DNA from: Anaerolineae bacterium
Lineage (GTDB): Bacteria > Chloroflexota > Anaerolineae > Promineifilales > Promineifilaceae
Reading direction: 5' to 3'
Length of the DNA: 64,000 nucleotides
NCBI GenBank assembly: GCA_023384415.1
Contig: JAHDWJ010000003.1
Span: 124,001-188,000 of the forward strand
Shown here: positions 1-9,544 of the stretch, one piece after another
How the letters are laid out: the number at the start of each line of letters is the position of its first letter
How positions within the stretch are numbered: position 1 is the stretch's first letter
The notes under the pieces: generated by a model
What the model was told of the DNA's origin: nothing
What the model saw: the letters and a program-made list of their open reading frames with translations, nothing else
Databases searched by the model: none
Translations under genes and position numbers: made by a program

Positions 1-1
1 C

Positions 2-667
2 CTGACAGCTGGTTTTGCTTATACCCATCCCAGCGAAATTTGGGAAGAGATGCGCCACCTGACACCTGATTTTTGGGGAGTTGATTATGCCCGGTTGGAG
101 CGGGAAGGAGGGGTACATTGGCCCTGCCCTGATTTTGACCATCCGGGAACGCCGTATCTGTTTACTGATGAGTTCCCCCGGGGGAAAGGGAAGTTTTGGG
201 AAGTGCAATATGGCACGGAGTCGGAGCTGCCGGATGAGCAGTACCCGTTTAATCTGAGTACAGGGCGGGTGTTGTACCATTGGAGTGGCAGCACGATGAC
301 TGGACGTTCGGCGATTGAGGATGTGTACCCGGAAGCGGTATGTGAGATGAACCCCGATGACGCGGCCGCGCTCCATCTCACTACCGGCGACTGGGTCAAT
401 ATCAGTTCCCGGCGAGGCAGTATCACTATGCGCTTGCTGGTAACAGGGCGGTCCCCCAGAGGCACAGTGTTTGTTCCGTTCCATTTTGCTGAAGCGGCCG
501 CGAACAAACTCACTCTGGATCGCATTGACAGCCGGGCTAAAATTCCCGACTACAAAAACACCGCCGTCAAAATTGAGCCAGCGGCCGCACCCGTTGACTG
601 GGACGCCGGGTATGAAAAAGCGTTGTTTGAACGTGGGGCCATCAAAGATCCTGTTCAAGTCCATTAA
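2..667 (+). CDS. Formate dehydrogenase-like molybdopterin oxidoreductase, C-terminal fragment (gene starts before window)
   Basis: The frame is open from the first bases of the window, so only about the last 221 residues of a much larger protein are present. They read into AYTHPSEIWEEM and then a block with HWPCPDFDHPGTPYL, GKGKFW, a STGRVLYHW turn and MNPDDAAALHLTTGDWVNI. That order is typical of the C-terminal molybdopterin-dinucleotide-binding domain of formate dehydrogenase alpha subunits and related DMSO-reductase-family enzymes. The iron-sulfur and Mo-ligand parts lie upstream, so cytoplasmic or exported location and electron partner cannot be judged. It ends 9 bases before the next gene. 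Family assignment is firm; formate as substrate is inferred from the proline-rich WPCPD block. Confidence 0.85.
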   Translation: MTAGFAYTHPSEIWEEMRHLTPDFWGVDYARLEREGGVHWPCPDFDHPGTPYLFTDEFPRGKGKFWEVQYGTESELPDEQYPFNLSTGRVLYHWSGSTMTGRSAIEDVYPEAVCEMNPDDAAALHLTTGDWVNISSRRGSITMRLLVTGRSPRGTVFVPFHFAEAAANKLTLDRIDSRAKIPDYKNTAVKIEPAAAPVDWDAGYEKALFERGAIKDPVQVH

Positions 668-676
668 ATTTGGCGT

Positions 677-1474
677 ATGAATCATTTAGGCGACTTCTGG
701 CTTGTTTATGGACAGGCGTATTTGCTGATCCTGGCCTTGATGATGCTCCTGTGGCTGGTTAGTCTAGCCTTGCGGAATACCAGTATTGTAGATATTTTCT
801 GGGGGCCAGGGTTTTTGCTCGCGGCCGCGACCTACTTCCAACTAGCCGATGATGGCTATATCATCCGTAAAATCCTCGTTCTCAGCCTTACCGCGATTTG
901 GGGGCTGCGCCTGGGTGTTTATCTCTTTTGGCGCAACGCCGGCCAGGGAGAAGATTTCCGCTATGCCAAAATGCGCCAGGCCGCCAGAGGGGAATGGTGG
1001 TGGCAAAGCTTTCTTAAAGTATTCCTACTCCAGGGAACTATCTTATGGTTGGTTTCAGCCCCGCTGTTGGGGGCACAATACCGCACCGGGGCCAACAGCC
1101 TGAATCTGCTGGACTTCCTGGGAGCGTTGGTCTGGTCAATCGGCTTTGCTTTTGAGGCTATTGGCGATTGGCAGTTGGCCCGATTTAAGAAAAATCCCAA
1201 AAACAAAGGCAAGCTGCTCACGACCGGCCTCTGGTATTACACCCGCCACCCCAACTATTTTGGAGATGCCTGTGTCTGGTGGGGGTTTGGCTTGATCTCG
1301 CTGGCGGCTGGGAGCATTTTCCCTGTCCTCGGTTCTATCCTGATGACTTACGTTATTGTGCGTATTTCTGGGGTAGCGATGCTGGAACGTTCTCTCAGCC
1401 GCAGCAAGCCGGGTTATGAAGCGTATATGACTCGAACCAGCTCATTCTGGCCGCGGCCGCCGAGGGGAAAGTGA
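677..1474 (+). CDS. DUF1295 / steroid 5-alpha-reductase-like membrane protein
   Basis: A 265-residue protein with about seven hydrophobic segments. The C-terminal part has RHPNYFGDA followed by WWGFGL, and a late GYEAYMTRTSSFWP: the signature of the DUF1295 family, related to steroid 5-alpha reductases and isoprenylcysteine methyltransferases. NIVDIFWG-like residues near position 35 (SIVDIFWG) are also typical of the N-terminus. It should sit in the cytoplasmic membrane and act on a lipid-like substrate, which cannot be named. It follows the formate-dehydrogenase-like gene by 9 bases and may be cotranscribed with it, although no functional tie is known. Confidence 0.85.
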   Translation: MNHLGDFWLVYGQAYLLILALMMLLWLVSLALRNTSIVDIFWGPGFLLAAATYFQLADDGYIIRKILVLSLTAIWGLRLGVYLFWRNAGQGEDFRYAKMRQAARGEWWWQSFLKVFLLQGTILWLVSAPLLGAQYRTGANSLNLLDFLGALVWSIGFAFEAIGDWQLARFKKNPKNKGKLLTTGLWYYTRHPNYFGDACVWWGFGLISLAAGSIFPVLGSILMTYVIVRISGVAMLERSLSRSKPGYEAYMTRTSSFWPRPPRGK

Positions 1475-1531
1475 GTAGTTAGCAGTGGGCAGTTAGCAGT
1501 CACTCGCATACTCCCCACTCGCATACTCCCC
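1475..1531. repeat. Short-word repeat tract, intergenic
   Basis: The gap holds two tandem-like copies of a TTAGCAGT word (AGTTAGCAGTGGGCAGTTAGCAGT) written here as a pair, then a perfect 15-bp tandem duplication of ACTCGCATACTCCCC ending at the ATG of the next gene. The same words recur at 10677, 24480, 27178, 29572, 42770 and 49920. Confidence 0.8.
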
Positions 1532-1978
1532 ATGTTACACATCCGTCCATTTACCCCAGAGGATCAGGCGGCCGCAAGACACCTCATTTTACAAGGGTTG
1601 GGGTCCCATTTTGGCTGGATAGATGAAAGCCGTAACCCTGACCTGGATGATATTCAACACCATTACCTGGAGCAGGGCAGCCTGTTTGTTGTCGCCGAGC
1701 AGGAGGGGAAAATTGTGGGCACAGGAGCGTTGGTGGCGGAGGGTCCAGGGGTGAGTCGGATGGTTCGGATTTCTGTAAGCCTGGAGCATCAACGGCAGGG
1801 AATCGGCCGCCGGTTGGTGAATCATCTGGTGCAGCAAGCCTGGGCACAAGGCAACCATCGCATCGTGGTGGAAACCAATCTGGATTGGGAGGACGCCATC
1901 GGGTTGTATGAGGCGGCCGGGTTCAGCCAATATGACCACGATGAGGAGAGTGTTTACCTGTCTCTGGATCACAACTAA
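1532..1978 (+). CDS. GNAT-family N-acetyltransferase
   Basis: A 148-residue single-domain protein. It starts MLHIRPFTPEDQAAARHL, typical of the first strand and helix of the GNAT fold, and carries the acetyl-CoA pyrophosphate-binding motif QRQGIGRRLVNHL (residues about 87-99), then EAAGF near the end. It would transfer an acetyl group from acetyl-CoA to an amine on an unknown small molecule or protein. It is separated from the upstream gene by a short-word repeat tract that runs right up to the ATG, leaving no clear Shine-Dalgarno sequence. The substrate cannot be predicted. Confidence 0.85.
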   Translation: MLHIRPFTPEDQAAARHLILQGLGSHFGWIDESRNPDLDDIQHHYLEQGSLFVVAEQEGKIVGTGALVAEGPGVSRMVRISVSLEHQRQGIGRRLVNHLVQQAWAQGNHRIVVETNLDWEDAIGLYEAAGFSQYDHDEESVYLSLDHN

Positions 1979-2250
1979 TCGTTCAGAAATAATGTGGATA
2001 GTGCGGCCGCGACCCAAATCCCTTAACCCACACCCCACCACAAACAAAAAACGCCCAATCAGGATCAAGCCAAAACTTCGCCTTAACCGATCTCGATCCA
2101 CATCGGTATGACGTGGTTCAACACAGTCATAGGAATAAAAATAAAAGCGATATGGCCGGTGCGTAATATAGTAAGCATAAGTTACTTCACTTGCCTCGGT
2201 GCTGTTGCTTTTCAATATAGAAGACTCTTCTGACCTGTCAAGGTAGTTAC

Positions 2251-2271
2251 GGAACGTTGGAGCACCGTTCC
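2251..2271. repeat. 21-nt inverted repeat (GGAACG...CGTTCC)
   Basis: Arms GGAACG and CGTTCC flank the loop TTGGAGCAC. It pairs in design with the next repeat 26 bp away, and the two may be copies of one dispersed hairpin family. No T-tract follows, so it is not called a terminator. Confidence 0.5.
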
Positions 2272-2296
2272 AAACTACTCTGCCAAGCTAGTAAGT

Positions 2297-2319
2297 CGGA
2301 ATGTCGGAATAGCATTCCG
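2297..2319. repeat. 23-nt inverted repeat (CGGAATG...CATTCCG)
   Basis: Arms CGGAATG and CATTCCG flank the loop TCGGAATAG. It lies directly after the stop codon of the minus-strand AttH-like gene and could stabilise the 3' end of that operon transcript. Confidence 0.5.
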
Positions 2320-2320
2320 G

Positions 2321-3478
2321 CTACGGTGCATATCCCGTCATCTCCACATACCCCCGCGCCGTCACTGGTTCCCCGTTTAGTGTGCCGGTAAAAGCTGAAA
2401 CCCCTTCCCAATAAGTCGTCGAGACAGTGAGTTCCTGGTTGGGCATGAGGGCCCCCCCATCCAATTCCAGCCCAATGGTGGGGATACGAATGCGCCAACC
2501 GATGGGGTATTCTCCCCGGCTGACCGGGCTGCGCCAAAACTGTACGGGGGTCATCTGCCAATCGGCCAGGGTGAGGTGGGTGATATTCCCCTGGGGATCA
2601 ATCCAACTGCCGGATGAATATGGCTCTAAGCGGCCATCCTCACGCCGTATTTGGAAGAACATGAGGGCATAGCCGTTATCAAACTGGAGTGAATACCAAT
2701 CCCAACCCACGGCCCCAGGGCTAAGGGCACTGGTGCTGTATTCATGATCTTTCCAACTGAGGCCGGTAATGGCAAAGGGCTGCCCGTTCACGGTTACGGT
2801 GCCAACTGTCTCCAGGCCGATGAGAGAGTAGTAGTAGGAAGCGTTGCCCGGCTCTCCCCCTTTAACGCTTAACCCTTGATCCCCATGTAAAACAGGCGGC
2901 CGCGTTTCCGTCAACCGCACATCCAATTCCATCTGCTCTCCCTGGGCATAGAGCCGCACCTGGCCCGGCCCCACCTGCTCTGCCCGCCAATGGTTCAGCC
3001 ACACCTGGTATGGTTGGGCCTGCGCTCCAGCCAACGCGGCCGCGCCCCGGCTAAACTGCTCCTCAGCATAAAATTCCCTCGCCTGGATGTCACTCAGGGC
3101 AAAATGGGCCAGATATACCTGATTGGTGCGCCAGGCCGAGCCACCCTGTCCAGGATCAAACAACGTTTGTGGCAGCAAGGCGGAACGGAAAAAGGTCAAT
3201 TGATAACCAAACAGCCGCCCTTCAGCCGTTTGCAGGTGACCAGTGTAATACCACCATTCCGTCTGATAATCGGGATGTGGCCCCAGGTCGCGGGGAAATT
3301 GCACCGCCCCTGGCACGAGGGCCTGAGCAAACCCGGCTGTGTTGGGGGCGGAGAGTTGGGCGATGAGAGAAGAAGAGGCTGCGGCCGCGTCCTCTTCTCG
3401 CCCCAGACTAACCCAAAAGGCTAGAGCCACCAGCAAACCAAACGTGAGAAAAAAGAGAAATCGTTTCATCATACCCAA
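2321..3478 (-). CDS. AttH-like secreted lipocalin-type protein (CrtC / predicted hydrolase family)
   Basis: A 385-residue protein with an N-terminal signal peptide or anchor (KRFLFFLTFGLLVALAFW). The mature part contains FPRDLGPHPDYQTEWWYYTG, then FGYQLTFFR, SWKDHEYSTS and GWDWYSLQF, the hallmark motifs of the AttH / carotenoid 1,2-hydratase (CrtC) family, whose fold is two lipocalin-like barrels. It is the last gene of an ABC operon; the permease stops 3 bases before it. A TTG at 3478 has a well-spaced AGGAG inside the end of the permease gene; ATG at 3472 or 3469 are alternatives. By analogy with AttEFGH it would receive or bind a lipophilic ligand outside the membrane. Enzymatic activity is unproven. 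Confidence 0.85.
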   Translation of the reverse strand: MGMMKRFLFFLTFGLLVALAFWVSLGREEDAAAASSSLIAQLSAPNTAGFAQALVPGAVQFPRDLGPHPDYQTEWWYYTGHLQTAEGRLFGYQLTFFRSALLPQTLFDPGQGGSAWRTNQVYLAHFALSDIQAREFYAEEQFSRGAAALAGAQAQPYQVWLNHWRAEQVGPGQVRLYAQGEQMELDVRLTETRPPVLHGDQGLSVKGGEPGNASYYYSLIGLETVGTVTVNGQPFAITGLSWKDHEYSTSALSPGAVGWDWYSLQFDNGYALMFFQIRREDGRLEPYSSGSWIDPQGNITHLTLADWQMTPVQFWRSPVSRGEYPIGWRIRIPTIGLELDGGALMPNQELTVSTTYWEGVSAFTGTLNGEPVTARGYVEMTGYAP

Positions 3479-3481
3479 TCG

Positions 3482-6031
3482 CTACTCCTGCCGAATGGCC
3501 GACGCCACGACCATATTCCCCAGGCGCAGGGATGGATATATGCCCGCCAGCAAGGCCGATACCACCGCCACCATTAACGCCTGGAGAAAATATTGCGGCC
3601 GCAAATCCATCATCAACGTCCACCCAAACGAACGAACATTGATGATGTAAATCAAAATCCAGGCCAACACATAGCCGGTTGGCATCGCCAACAGGCCAGC
3701 CAACGTCCCCATCAACCCCGTTTCCAACAGGACCATCTGCCACATCTGGCGCAGGCTCATCCCCGTCGCCCGGAGAACGCCCAACTCTCGCGTCCGCTCC
3801 AACTGCAAACTGAGCAGGGCACTCAGCACCCCAATAAAGGCCACCATAGTCGCCAGCAGACGCAAAGCAGCGGTAATGGCAAAGGTGCGGTCAAAAATCT
3901 CCAGCGACCCCTGGCGAATCCCCTGGTTAGAGCTGATAGATAATTCTTGCACCGGGGCCAGCTCTGCTTGCAGGGCCAGCACCATAGCATCCACATCCAC
4001 CCCATCAACCACCAGCAGGGCCATCGAGGAGACCGCCTCATCGGCCCACCATTGGCGATACAATGGATCCCCGATCATCAGACTGCCTTGATCTGAGGAG
4101 TAATCATAATAAACCGCCAGTACTGGGAACGTCTGTGGCCCCTGGTCGGTAACGAGGGTGATGGGGGGCGGGGGGGTGTCCAGGTTTTCTTTCAGCAGCA
4201 GCGGCTCAGAGAGCATCACCCCTTCCCCGGCAATGAACCGGGCCCACAAATCGGGCTGATTATCGGTCCAGGCATATTGGCGGCCGCCACGAGTCACATC
4301 CCCAGCCACCGCCCGCAGCTCCACATCTCGCCCTAAATCGGGCACGTTGACCATCACACTGCGAACAGTCGCTGTCGCAGCTACCCCAGGCCACCCGCTG
4401 GCAATGGCAATCACTTCCGGCTGGAGCGTACCCACATTGCGGCTGGCGGTCAGCGTCGGTGGGGAGATGAACAGATCCGCCTGTAAAGTGCTGTCCAGCC
4501 AGGTAACAACGGTCTGGCGGAAGGAGCCAATCATAATGGAGACGCCAACGATGACGGAGACGGCGGTCATCAGGGCGGCAATGGCGACGCTAGTACGGCT
4601 GAGGGAGCGGACAATATCGCGGGGGGCCATGCGGCCAATGGGGCCAAACAAAGCCCCTACTAGAGGAGCCACTCGCTCCATGAGCCACATTGTTACCGGC
4701 GCCGTAAGCAGGGCAAAGGCGATGAGAACGGTGAACAGCCCGGCAAAGGTGATGATGAGGGAGACACCACGTAGGGCCAATAAAAAGCTGCCTATAACCA
4801 CCAACACCGCCCAGGCTGCCAGCAGCCAGGGGATAAAGCGGCGGGTTTTGCTCTCCAGGGCGGAGCGCTGCAAATTGCTGGTGGGGGCGGTTCGCATGGC
4901 TTCGATGGCGGGCATGAGGGAGGCCAGGAGCGCGGCCGCGACCCCAATCAGCACCCCCTTAACCAACGCCGCCGCCGGCACAGCCACCTCTTGCACAGTG
5001 ACCACAAAATAAAAATCGTTGATCGTCTGCGTGACCAACCGGACCATCCCCTGCCCCAGCACAACCCCTAATCCAACCCCTAAAATGGAGCCAATTAAAC
5101 TAAGCAGAAACGCTTCACCCAAGATAAGAGTGAACAACTGCCCCCCAGTCACCCCCAGGCAGCGCAGCACCCCAAAGAGCGGCCGCCGCTGAATAACGCT
5201 GAAGGTAACGGTGTTGTAAATGAGGAACATGCCTACTACCAGGGCCAGCAGGCTTAGAGCGGTCAAATTGAGGGTGAAGGCCGCGCTCATCTGTTGGATG
5301 GCGTTACCCCGTGCGGCCGCGAGTTCCACCCGCACTCCTTCTGGTAAAATCGCTTCGATGGCCATCAGAGGGGCGTCATCGTTGAGGATGAGGTCAATGT
5401 GGGAAAGGCGGCCAGGCAAAGCCAGCACCTCTTGGGCCGTAGCCACATCAGTGAAAATCAGGCTGCCCATCGCCCGCGCTTCATTGCCATCACCTGGAGA
5501 GACCAGGGCCACAATGACCGCTTGAGTCAAAACGCCGCTGTTGTCCAGGGTCAGGCTGTCCCCCAGTTCCAGGCCAAACCGCGCCGCCAGATCGGTGCTG
5601 AGGATGACACTATTCGCCTGGGCGAGGAAGGGAGTCAGGGCCTCATTACGTAAATCTTGCCCCAGGTAGGTGCGAAATGGGGGTTCAGCAAATGGGTCTA
5701 TCCCTAGCAGGCGGTATGGCTGCTCCCCCATTTCCGGAACGCGCACATACCCTTCCACCACCGGAGCGGACTGGGTGTACCCCAATTCCCGGCGCAGGCG
5801 GGTATAAATCGCCTCATCCAGCCCCACGGACCCGGCCACCAGCCGATGGGTCGTTTTGCCGGTCACAGCGTCGGTAGAAAGCTGGAAGGCTCGCTGGGCT
5901 GAGCCGTTGGCCAGGTCAATGGAAACCATCATGGCGACACCAATGGCGACACCTAAAATGAATAAGAGATATTGCAGCGGCCGCCGCCGAATGCGACGCC
6001 AGGCAGTGCGGTAAAGGGGTAGTAAGGACAT
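3482..6031 (-). CDS. ABC transporter permease, FtsX/MacB type, duplicated
   Basis: An 849-residue membrane protein. After a first transmembrane helix (QYLLFILGVAIGVAMMVS) comes a periplasmic domain, three helices around residues 250-380 (one FtsX domain), three or four helices around 400-500, a second extracytoplasmic domain, and a final FtsX domain (ALRLLATMVAFIGVLSALLSL to the end). This is the fused form of paired AttF/AttG-like permeases. It lies between the ATPase (5-base gap) and the AttH-like gene (3-base gap) in one minus-strand operon. MacB/LolCDE-type systems move lipids, lipoproteins or peptides by mechanotransmission rather than through a channel; the cargo here is unknown. It carries five or more GCGGCCGC copies. 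Confidence 0.9.
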   Translation of the reverse strand: MSLLPLYRTAWRRIRRRPLQYLLFILGVAIGVAMMVSIDLANGSAQRAFQLSTDAVTGKTTHRLVAGSVGLDEAIYTRLRRELGYTQSAPVVEGYVRVPEMGEQPYRLLGIDPFAEPPFRTYLGQDLRNEALTPFLAQANSVILSTDLAARFGLELGDSLTLDNSGVLTQAVIVALVSPGDGNEARAMGSLIFTDVATAQEVLALPGRLSHIDLILNDDAPLMAIEAILPEGVRVELAAARGNAIQQMSAAFTLNLTALSLLALVVGMFLIYNTVTFSVIQRRPLFGVLRCLGVTGGQLFTLILGEAFLLSLIGSILGVGLGVVLGQGMVRLVTQTINDFYFVVTVQEVAVPAAALVKGVLIGVAAALLASLMPAIEAMRTAPTSNLQRSALESKTRRFIPWLLAAWAVLVVIGSFLLALRGVSLIITFAGLFTVLIAFALLTAPVTMWLMERVAPLVGALFGPIGRMAPRDIVRSLSRTSVAIAALMTAVSVIVGVSIMIGSFRQTVVTWLDSTLQADLFISPPTLTASRNVGTLQPEVIAIASGWPGVAATATVRSVMVNVPDLGRDVELRAVAGDVTRGGRQYAWTDNQPDLWARFIAGEGVMLSEPLLLKENLDTPPPPITLVTDQGPQTFPVLAVYYDYSSDQGSLMIGDPLYRQWWADEAVSSMALLVVDGVDVDAMVLALQAELAPVQELSISSNQGIRQGSLEIFDRTFAITAALRLLATMVAFIGVLSALLSLQLERTRELGVLRATGMSLRQMWQMVLLETGLMGTLAGLLAMPTGYVLAWILIYIINVRSFGWTLMMDLRPQYFLQALMVAVVSALLAGIYPSLRLGNMVVASAIRQE

Positions 6032-6036
6032 GGGCG

Positions 6037-6771
6037 TTACGATTGGGGATTGACAATTGACGATTGAACCCCTGGTGGTTGGGCGGTTTTGGGTTCTTCT
6101 ACCAGTTTGCCCTCGTGGATGTAGAAAACCCGGTCAGCAAAGGGTACTACTTCGGGGTTGTGGGTGGCCATGATGAGGGTTTTGCCCGCCTGCCGGGTGA
6201 GGGTCAGAAGCAAATTCATCACCCGCTCCCCTGTTTCTTCATCCAGATTGCCGGTGGGTTCGTCCGCCAATACCAGCAGAGGGTCATGGGCCAGGGCACG
6301 GGCAATGGCTACCCGCTGCTGCTCGCCCCCAGAGAGTTTATCAGGAAAGGTGTCCCGCCGATCAGCTAAACCTACCTGGTGCAAGAGGGTGAGCGCGGCC
6401 GCTTCTGCTTTAGGCCGATTTTTACCCGCTAACTCTTGGGGTAAGGTAATATTTTCCAGCACGGTGAGGGTGGGAATCAGGTTAAAAAATTGGAATACAA
6501 AGCCAATATGATCGCGGCGGAACAGGGTTTGCTCACGTTCGCGTAGGGCGGTAATGGTGGTACCATTAACCTGAATATGACCCGTCGCCGGCTTCTCAAT
6601 GCCGGCGATGAGGTTGAGCAGGGTACTTTTGCCGCTGCCGCTGCGCCCCAGGAGTACGGCAAACTCACCGGAGTAAAAAACATTGTTCAGGCGGTCTAAG
6701 ACCAATCGGTCTTGCCCCCCTTCTTGAAATGATTTGCTTAGATTTTCCAGGCGAACGATGGGTGTGGTCAT
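6037..6771 (-). CDS. ABC transporter ATP-binding protein, LolD/MacB family
   Basis: A 244-residue nucleotide-binding subunit. Walker A is GRSGSGKST (about residues 42-50), the Q-loop lies at FVFQFFNL, the signature is LSGGEQQR, and Walker B with the following family motif is [12 protein letters not shown]; the switch histidine is in MATHNPE. It would power the adjacent FtsX-type permease from the cytoplasmic face. It is the first gene of the three-gene operon and has its start at 6771, just downstream of a GTTTGGA repeat tract on the promoter side. Confidence 0.95.
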   Translation of the reverse strand: MTTPIVRLENLSKSFQEGGQDRLVLDRLNNVFYSGEFAVLLGRSGSGKSTLLNLIAGIEKPATGHIQVNGTTITALREREQTLFRRDHIGFVFQFFNLIPTLTVLENITLPQELAGKNRPKAEAAALTLLHQVGLADRRDTFPDKLSGGEQQRVAIARALAHDPLLVLADEPTGNLDEETGERVMNLLLTLTRQAGKTLIMATHNPEVVPFADRVFYIHEGKLVEEPKTAQPPGVQSSIVNPQS

Positions 6772-7100
6772 GGTTTTTAGTTTCGAGTTTGGAGTTTGGA
6801 GTTTGGAGTTGACAATTTCTGGATTTGGGTTGGGTGGGAATCAAGCGTCAATCTAAAATCGTTAATCGTCAATTCTCAATGGTTTGTGCTAAATTTCACA
6901 AAATTTTGAACATTCTACACGATGAAAATGATAGGCACAAGCTCCCAGAGAAAACGTTCAGGTAGAATTCATTTTGTCAATGTTTTGCACAGATTGCGCC
7001 AAAGGAAACCGTTCCGAAGGTTACTGTGGAGATTGAACCCATCTGGAACTGCTAATTTGTTTTTGAACGATGGCTTACGGACAAAGTATGGAGGTAAAGG
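6772..7100. other. Divergent intergenic region with short-word repeats
   Basis: This 329-bp gap separates the minus-strand ABC operon from the plus-strand ROK kinase, so it should hold both promoters; none is clear enough to call. From 6785 to 6820 it has three heptamer copies of GTTTGGA, and around 6845-6885 the words ATCGTTAATCGTCAATTCTCAA belong to another short-word family (given here as a description of AATCGT/CAATT words). A good ribosome-binding site, GGAGG, precedes the ATG at 7101. Confidence 0.5.
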
Positions 7101-8054
7101 ATGACATTATTACTGGTGCTTGATTTTGGGGGAACGAAGTTGAGTGCGGCCGCGACCCGGCTGCCCCCTACCTCACTAGAATGGCTAGCACTCCGGCGGG
7201 TTATCACCCCGGCCGGAGTGGACGGGGCGTATGAGTATGCCACCATGTGCCAGATGGCCCAGGAGATCATCGCTCTGGTGGGGCCACCGGAGGCCATCGG
7301 GGTCAGCTTTGGTGGGCCAGTGGATGAGTCACGTGGGGTGGTGCGGCTGTCTCATCATGTAGCCGGGTGGGAAAATGTTCCATTGGCTGATTGGCTTAAA
7401 ACAGCATTTGGGGTGCCGGTACTGGTGGATAATGATGCCAACGCGGCTGCCCTCGGTGAATATCGTTACGGGGCCGGGCAAGGATGCACTGACCTGTTTT
7501 ATGTGACCGTAAGTACAGGGGTGGGTGGCGGGTGGGTATTGAACGGGCAGCCTTACCGGGGAAGCGGCCGCATGGCTGGCGAAATTGGTCATCTGGTGGT
7601 GAATCCGGGGGGGATGCCTTGTGTGTGTGGCAAGCGGGGATGTGTAGAAGCAGAAGCGTGTGGGCCAGCCATCGCCCAAAAAATGGCTCTGCGATTGGTT
7701 GAGGAAAAGGGAAAGAATGGCCAAGGGTTAATGGTTACGGGGCAGTGGGTAACGGATTTTACGGCCAGGGAAGTGAACGCGGCCGCTCACGAAGGTCATC
7801 CCCTGGCCCAGCAGGTATTAACAGAAGCCGGCCGCTTTTTAGGGCAGGGATTGGGCATGGCGGCCAATTTGCTGAACCCGGAGCGGATCATTCTAGGCGG
7901 TGGGGTGACAAAATGTGGGCCGCTTTGGTGGGAAGCAGTGCGGGGAGCGGCGCGGTACCATGCCCTGCCAGAGGTTGAGGTGGAGGTTGTCGCGGCCGCG
8001 TTGGGGGATGATGCACCCTTGTGGGGTGCGGTGGGGTTGGTTTCGGGTTTCTAG
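7101..8054 (+). CDS. ROK-family sugar kinase (glucokinase-like)
   Basis: A 317-residue protein. It opens with LLVLDFGGTKLSAA, the phosphate-1 ATP-binding motif; VLVDNDANAAALGE carries the catalytic Asp; GEIGHLVVNPGG then CVCGKRGCVE is the ROK zinc-binding motif. It would phosphorylate glucose or another hexose with ATP in the cytoplasm; no repressor-type DNA-binding domain is present at the N-terminus, so it is a kinase rather than a NagC/Mlc regulator. GGAGG lies 8 bases before the ATG. Exact sugar specificity cannot be told from the sequence. Confidence 0.9.
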   Translation: MTLLLVLDFGGTKLSAAATRLPPTSLEWLALRRVITPAGVDGAYEYATMCQMAQEIIALVGPPEAIGVSFGGPVDESRGVVRLSHHVAGWENVPLADWLKTAFGVPVLVDNDANAAALGEYRYGAGQGCTDLFYVTVSTGVGGGWVLNGQPYRGSGRMAGEIGHLVVNPGGMPCVCGKRGCVEAEACGPAIAQKMALRLVEEKGKNGQGLMVTGQWVTDFTAREVNAAAHEGHPLAQQVLTEAGRFLGQGLGMAANLLNPERIILGGGVTKCGPLWWEAVRGAARYHALPEVEVEVVAAALGDDAPLWGAVGLVSGF

Positions 8055-8206
8055 TTTCGAGTTTCGGGTTACTGCCTAATATGAGCAGGAATCCACCCTG
8101 GTCGTTCAACCTGGGAATTAAACAAATTGGGTGTTGGCTCAATTGGGATAGCCATTATAGTCACCCTATGAATTATAGATACTCAAGATAATGAACCAAT
8201 CCCTGC

Positions 8207-9544
8207 TTAAGGCGTCATTCGGTTTAAGGTGCGGGGGAATGGGCTGGTTTGCCGGATATGCTCAATGCCGCAAATCCAGGCCACCGTGCGCTCTAACCCC
8301 AGACCAAAACCGCTGTGCTGGACGGTACCATAACGACGTAAATCAATATACCATTGATACGGTTCGGGAGGAAGTTGGTGCCGCTCAATGGCCGCCATCA
8401 GCAGGTCAGGGTCACTCATCCGCTCACTGCCGCCGATAATTTCCCCATACCCTTCCGGGGCCAGCAGGTCTACACTTTTGCACACTTCAGGGCGCCCAGG
8501 CCACGGTTCCATATAAAACGCTTTAACCGCCGTGGGATAGCCATAGACAAAAACCGGCTTGTCAAACTGTTTGGTCAGCTCCGTCTCGTGGGGAGAGCCA
8601 AAATCATCCCCCCATTCAATGGCTAACATCTCTTTTCGTTCCGGGTCCGTTTCTTCTTCGCGGATAGCGTGGAGCCGCTCAATCGCTTCGTCGTAGCTGA
8701 TGCGGGGGAAGGGGGGGGCAATGCGCTCCAGGGCGGTCAGGTCGCGCTCTAGTAGTGCCAGTTCAGGGCGCCGTTTCTGTAGGACGGTCTGGACGATGTA
8801 ACTGACAAACTGCTCTTCCAGCTCCATCAATTGATCGAGATCACAGTAGGCGATTTCCGGCTCGACCATCCAAAATTCGGAGAGGTGGCGGCGGGTTTTG
8901 GATTTTTCGGCCCGAAAGGTGGGGCCGAAGCAGTATACTTTGCCGAAGGCCATGATGTTGGCTTCGTTGTAAAGCTGCCCGGTCTGGGCCAGGTATGCTT
9001 TATCCCCGTAATAATCAACTTCAAAGAGGGTGCTGGTGCCTTCTGCGGCCGCGGGGGTGACAATGGGGGTATCAATGTTGAGAAACCCTTGTTCATCCAA
9101 AAAATCAATGATGGCCCGCTTGATGGTAGTCCGCACGCGCATAATCGCCCACTGCTGGCTGGAGCGGAGCCAGAGGTGACGGTTATCCATGAGGAACTCC
9201 ACTCCATGTTCTTTAGGGGTGATGGGGTATTCATGGACATTTTGCACCACTTCGATCCCGGAAATGCCCAGTTCAAACCCACCGGGGATGCCTGGGGCAC
9301 GGTGATCGGCTCGCACCTTGCCGGTCACAATAACCGATGATTCCTGGCCTAACCCTTTGATCAAGGCGAAAAGGTCATCTCCCAGTTCTGGGCGGAAGGC
9401 GACAGCCTGAATGATGCCGGTGCCATCTCGTAAGCGGAGAAATTGTAATTTGCCTTTGCCGGTAGCCGCGTAAATCCACCCTTTGATGGTGACTTCTTGC
9501 CCATCATATTGGGCGATCTTTTCTATGGTGACTTCAGTTGCCAT
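8207..9544 (-). CDS. asnS: Asparaginyl-tRNA synthetase
   Basis: A 445-residue class IIb synthetase. The N-terminal OB fold ([18 protein letters not shown]) binds the anticodon; motif 2 reads [16 protein letters not shown], the AsnRS form; motif 3 reads [12 protein letters not shown] and the end is [12 protein letters not shown]. Length matches the family (about 430-470). It charges tRNA-Asn in the cytoplasm. An AGGAG precedes the ATG. AspRS of the archaeal type is the main alternative, but the motif 2 and C-terminal sequence favour AsnRS. It is a single-gene unit between a kinase and an epimerase-like gene. Confidence 0.88.
   Translation of the reverse strand: MATEVTIEKIAQYDGQEVTIKGWIYAATGKGKLQFLRLRDGTGIIQAVAFRPELGDDLFALIKGLGQESSVIVTGKVRADHRAPGIPGGFELGISGIEVVQNVHEYPITPKEHGVEFLMDNRHLWLRSSQQWAIMRVRTTIKRAIIDFLDEQGFLNIDTPIVTPAAAEGTSTLFEVDYYGDKAYLAQTGQLYNEANIMAFGKVYCFGPTFRAEKSKTRRHLSEFWMVEPEIAYCDLDQLMELEEQFVSYIVQTVLQKRRPELALLERDLTALERIAPPFPRISYDEAIERLHAIREEETDPERKEMLAIEWGDDFGSPHETELTKQFDKPVFVYGYPTAVKAFYMEPWPGRPEVCKSVDLLAPEGYGEIIGGSERMSDPDLLMAAIERHQLPPEPYQWYIDLRRYGTVQHSGFGLGLERTVAWICGIEHIRQTSPFPRTLNRMTP

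Larger units (their letters stand above)
1979..2320. other. Gene-free stretch with small inverted repeats
   Basis: No convincing gene is seen. The stretch holds one GCGGCCGC copy near 2003, an A/C-rich tract, and two look-alike 21-nt hairpins of 6-bp arms and 9-nt loops (2251-2271 and 2298-2318) just beyond the stop of the AttH-like gene. A TGACCTGTCAAGG word near 2231 resembles the GACAGGTT hairpin words at 13485 and 56597. Confidence 0.5.

Noticed and set aside
1589..2215. 208-codon minus-strand open frame over the GNAT gene and the following gap
   Set aside because: Most of it is antisense to the acetyltransferase; no ribosome-binding site or family motif in the rest.
4347..5012. 221-codon plus-strand open frame
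   Set aside because: Antisense to the ABC permease; Thr/Arg/Ala-rich with no motif.
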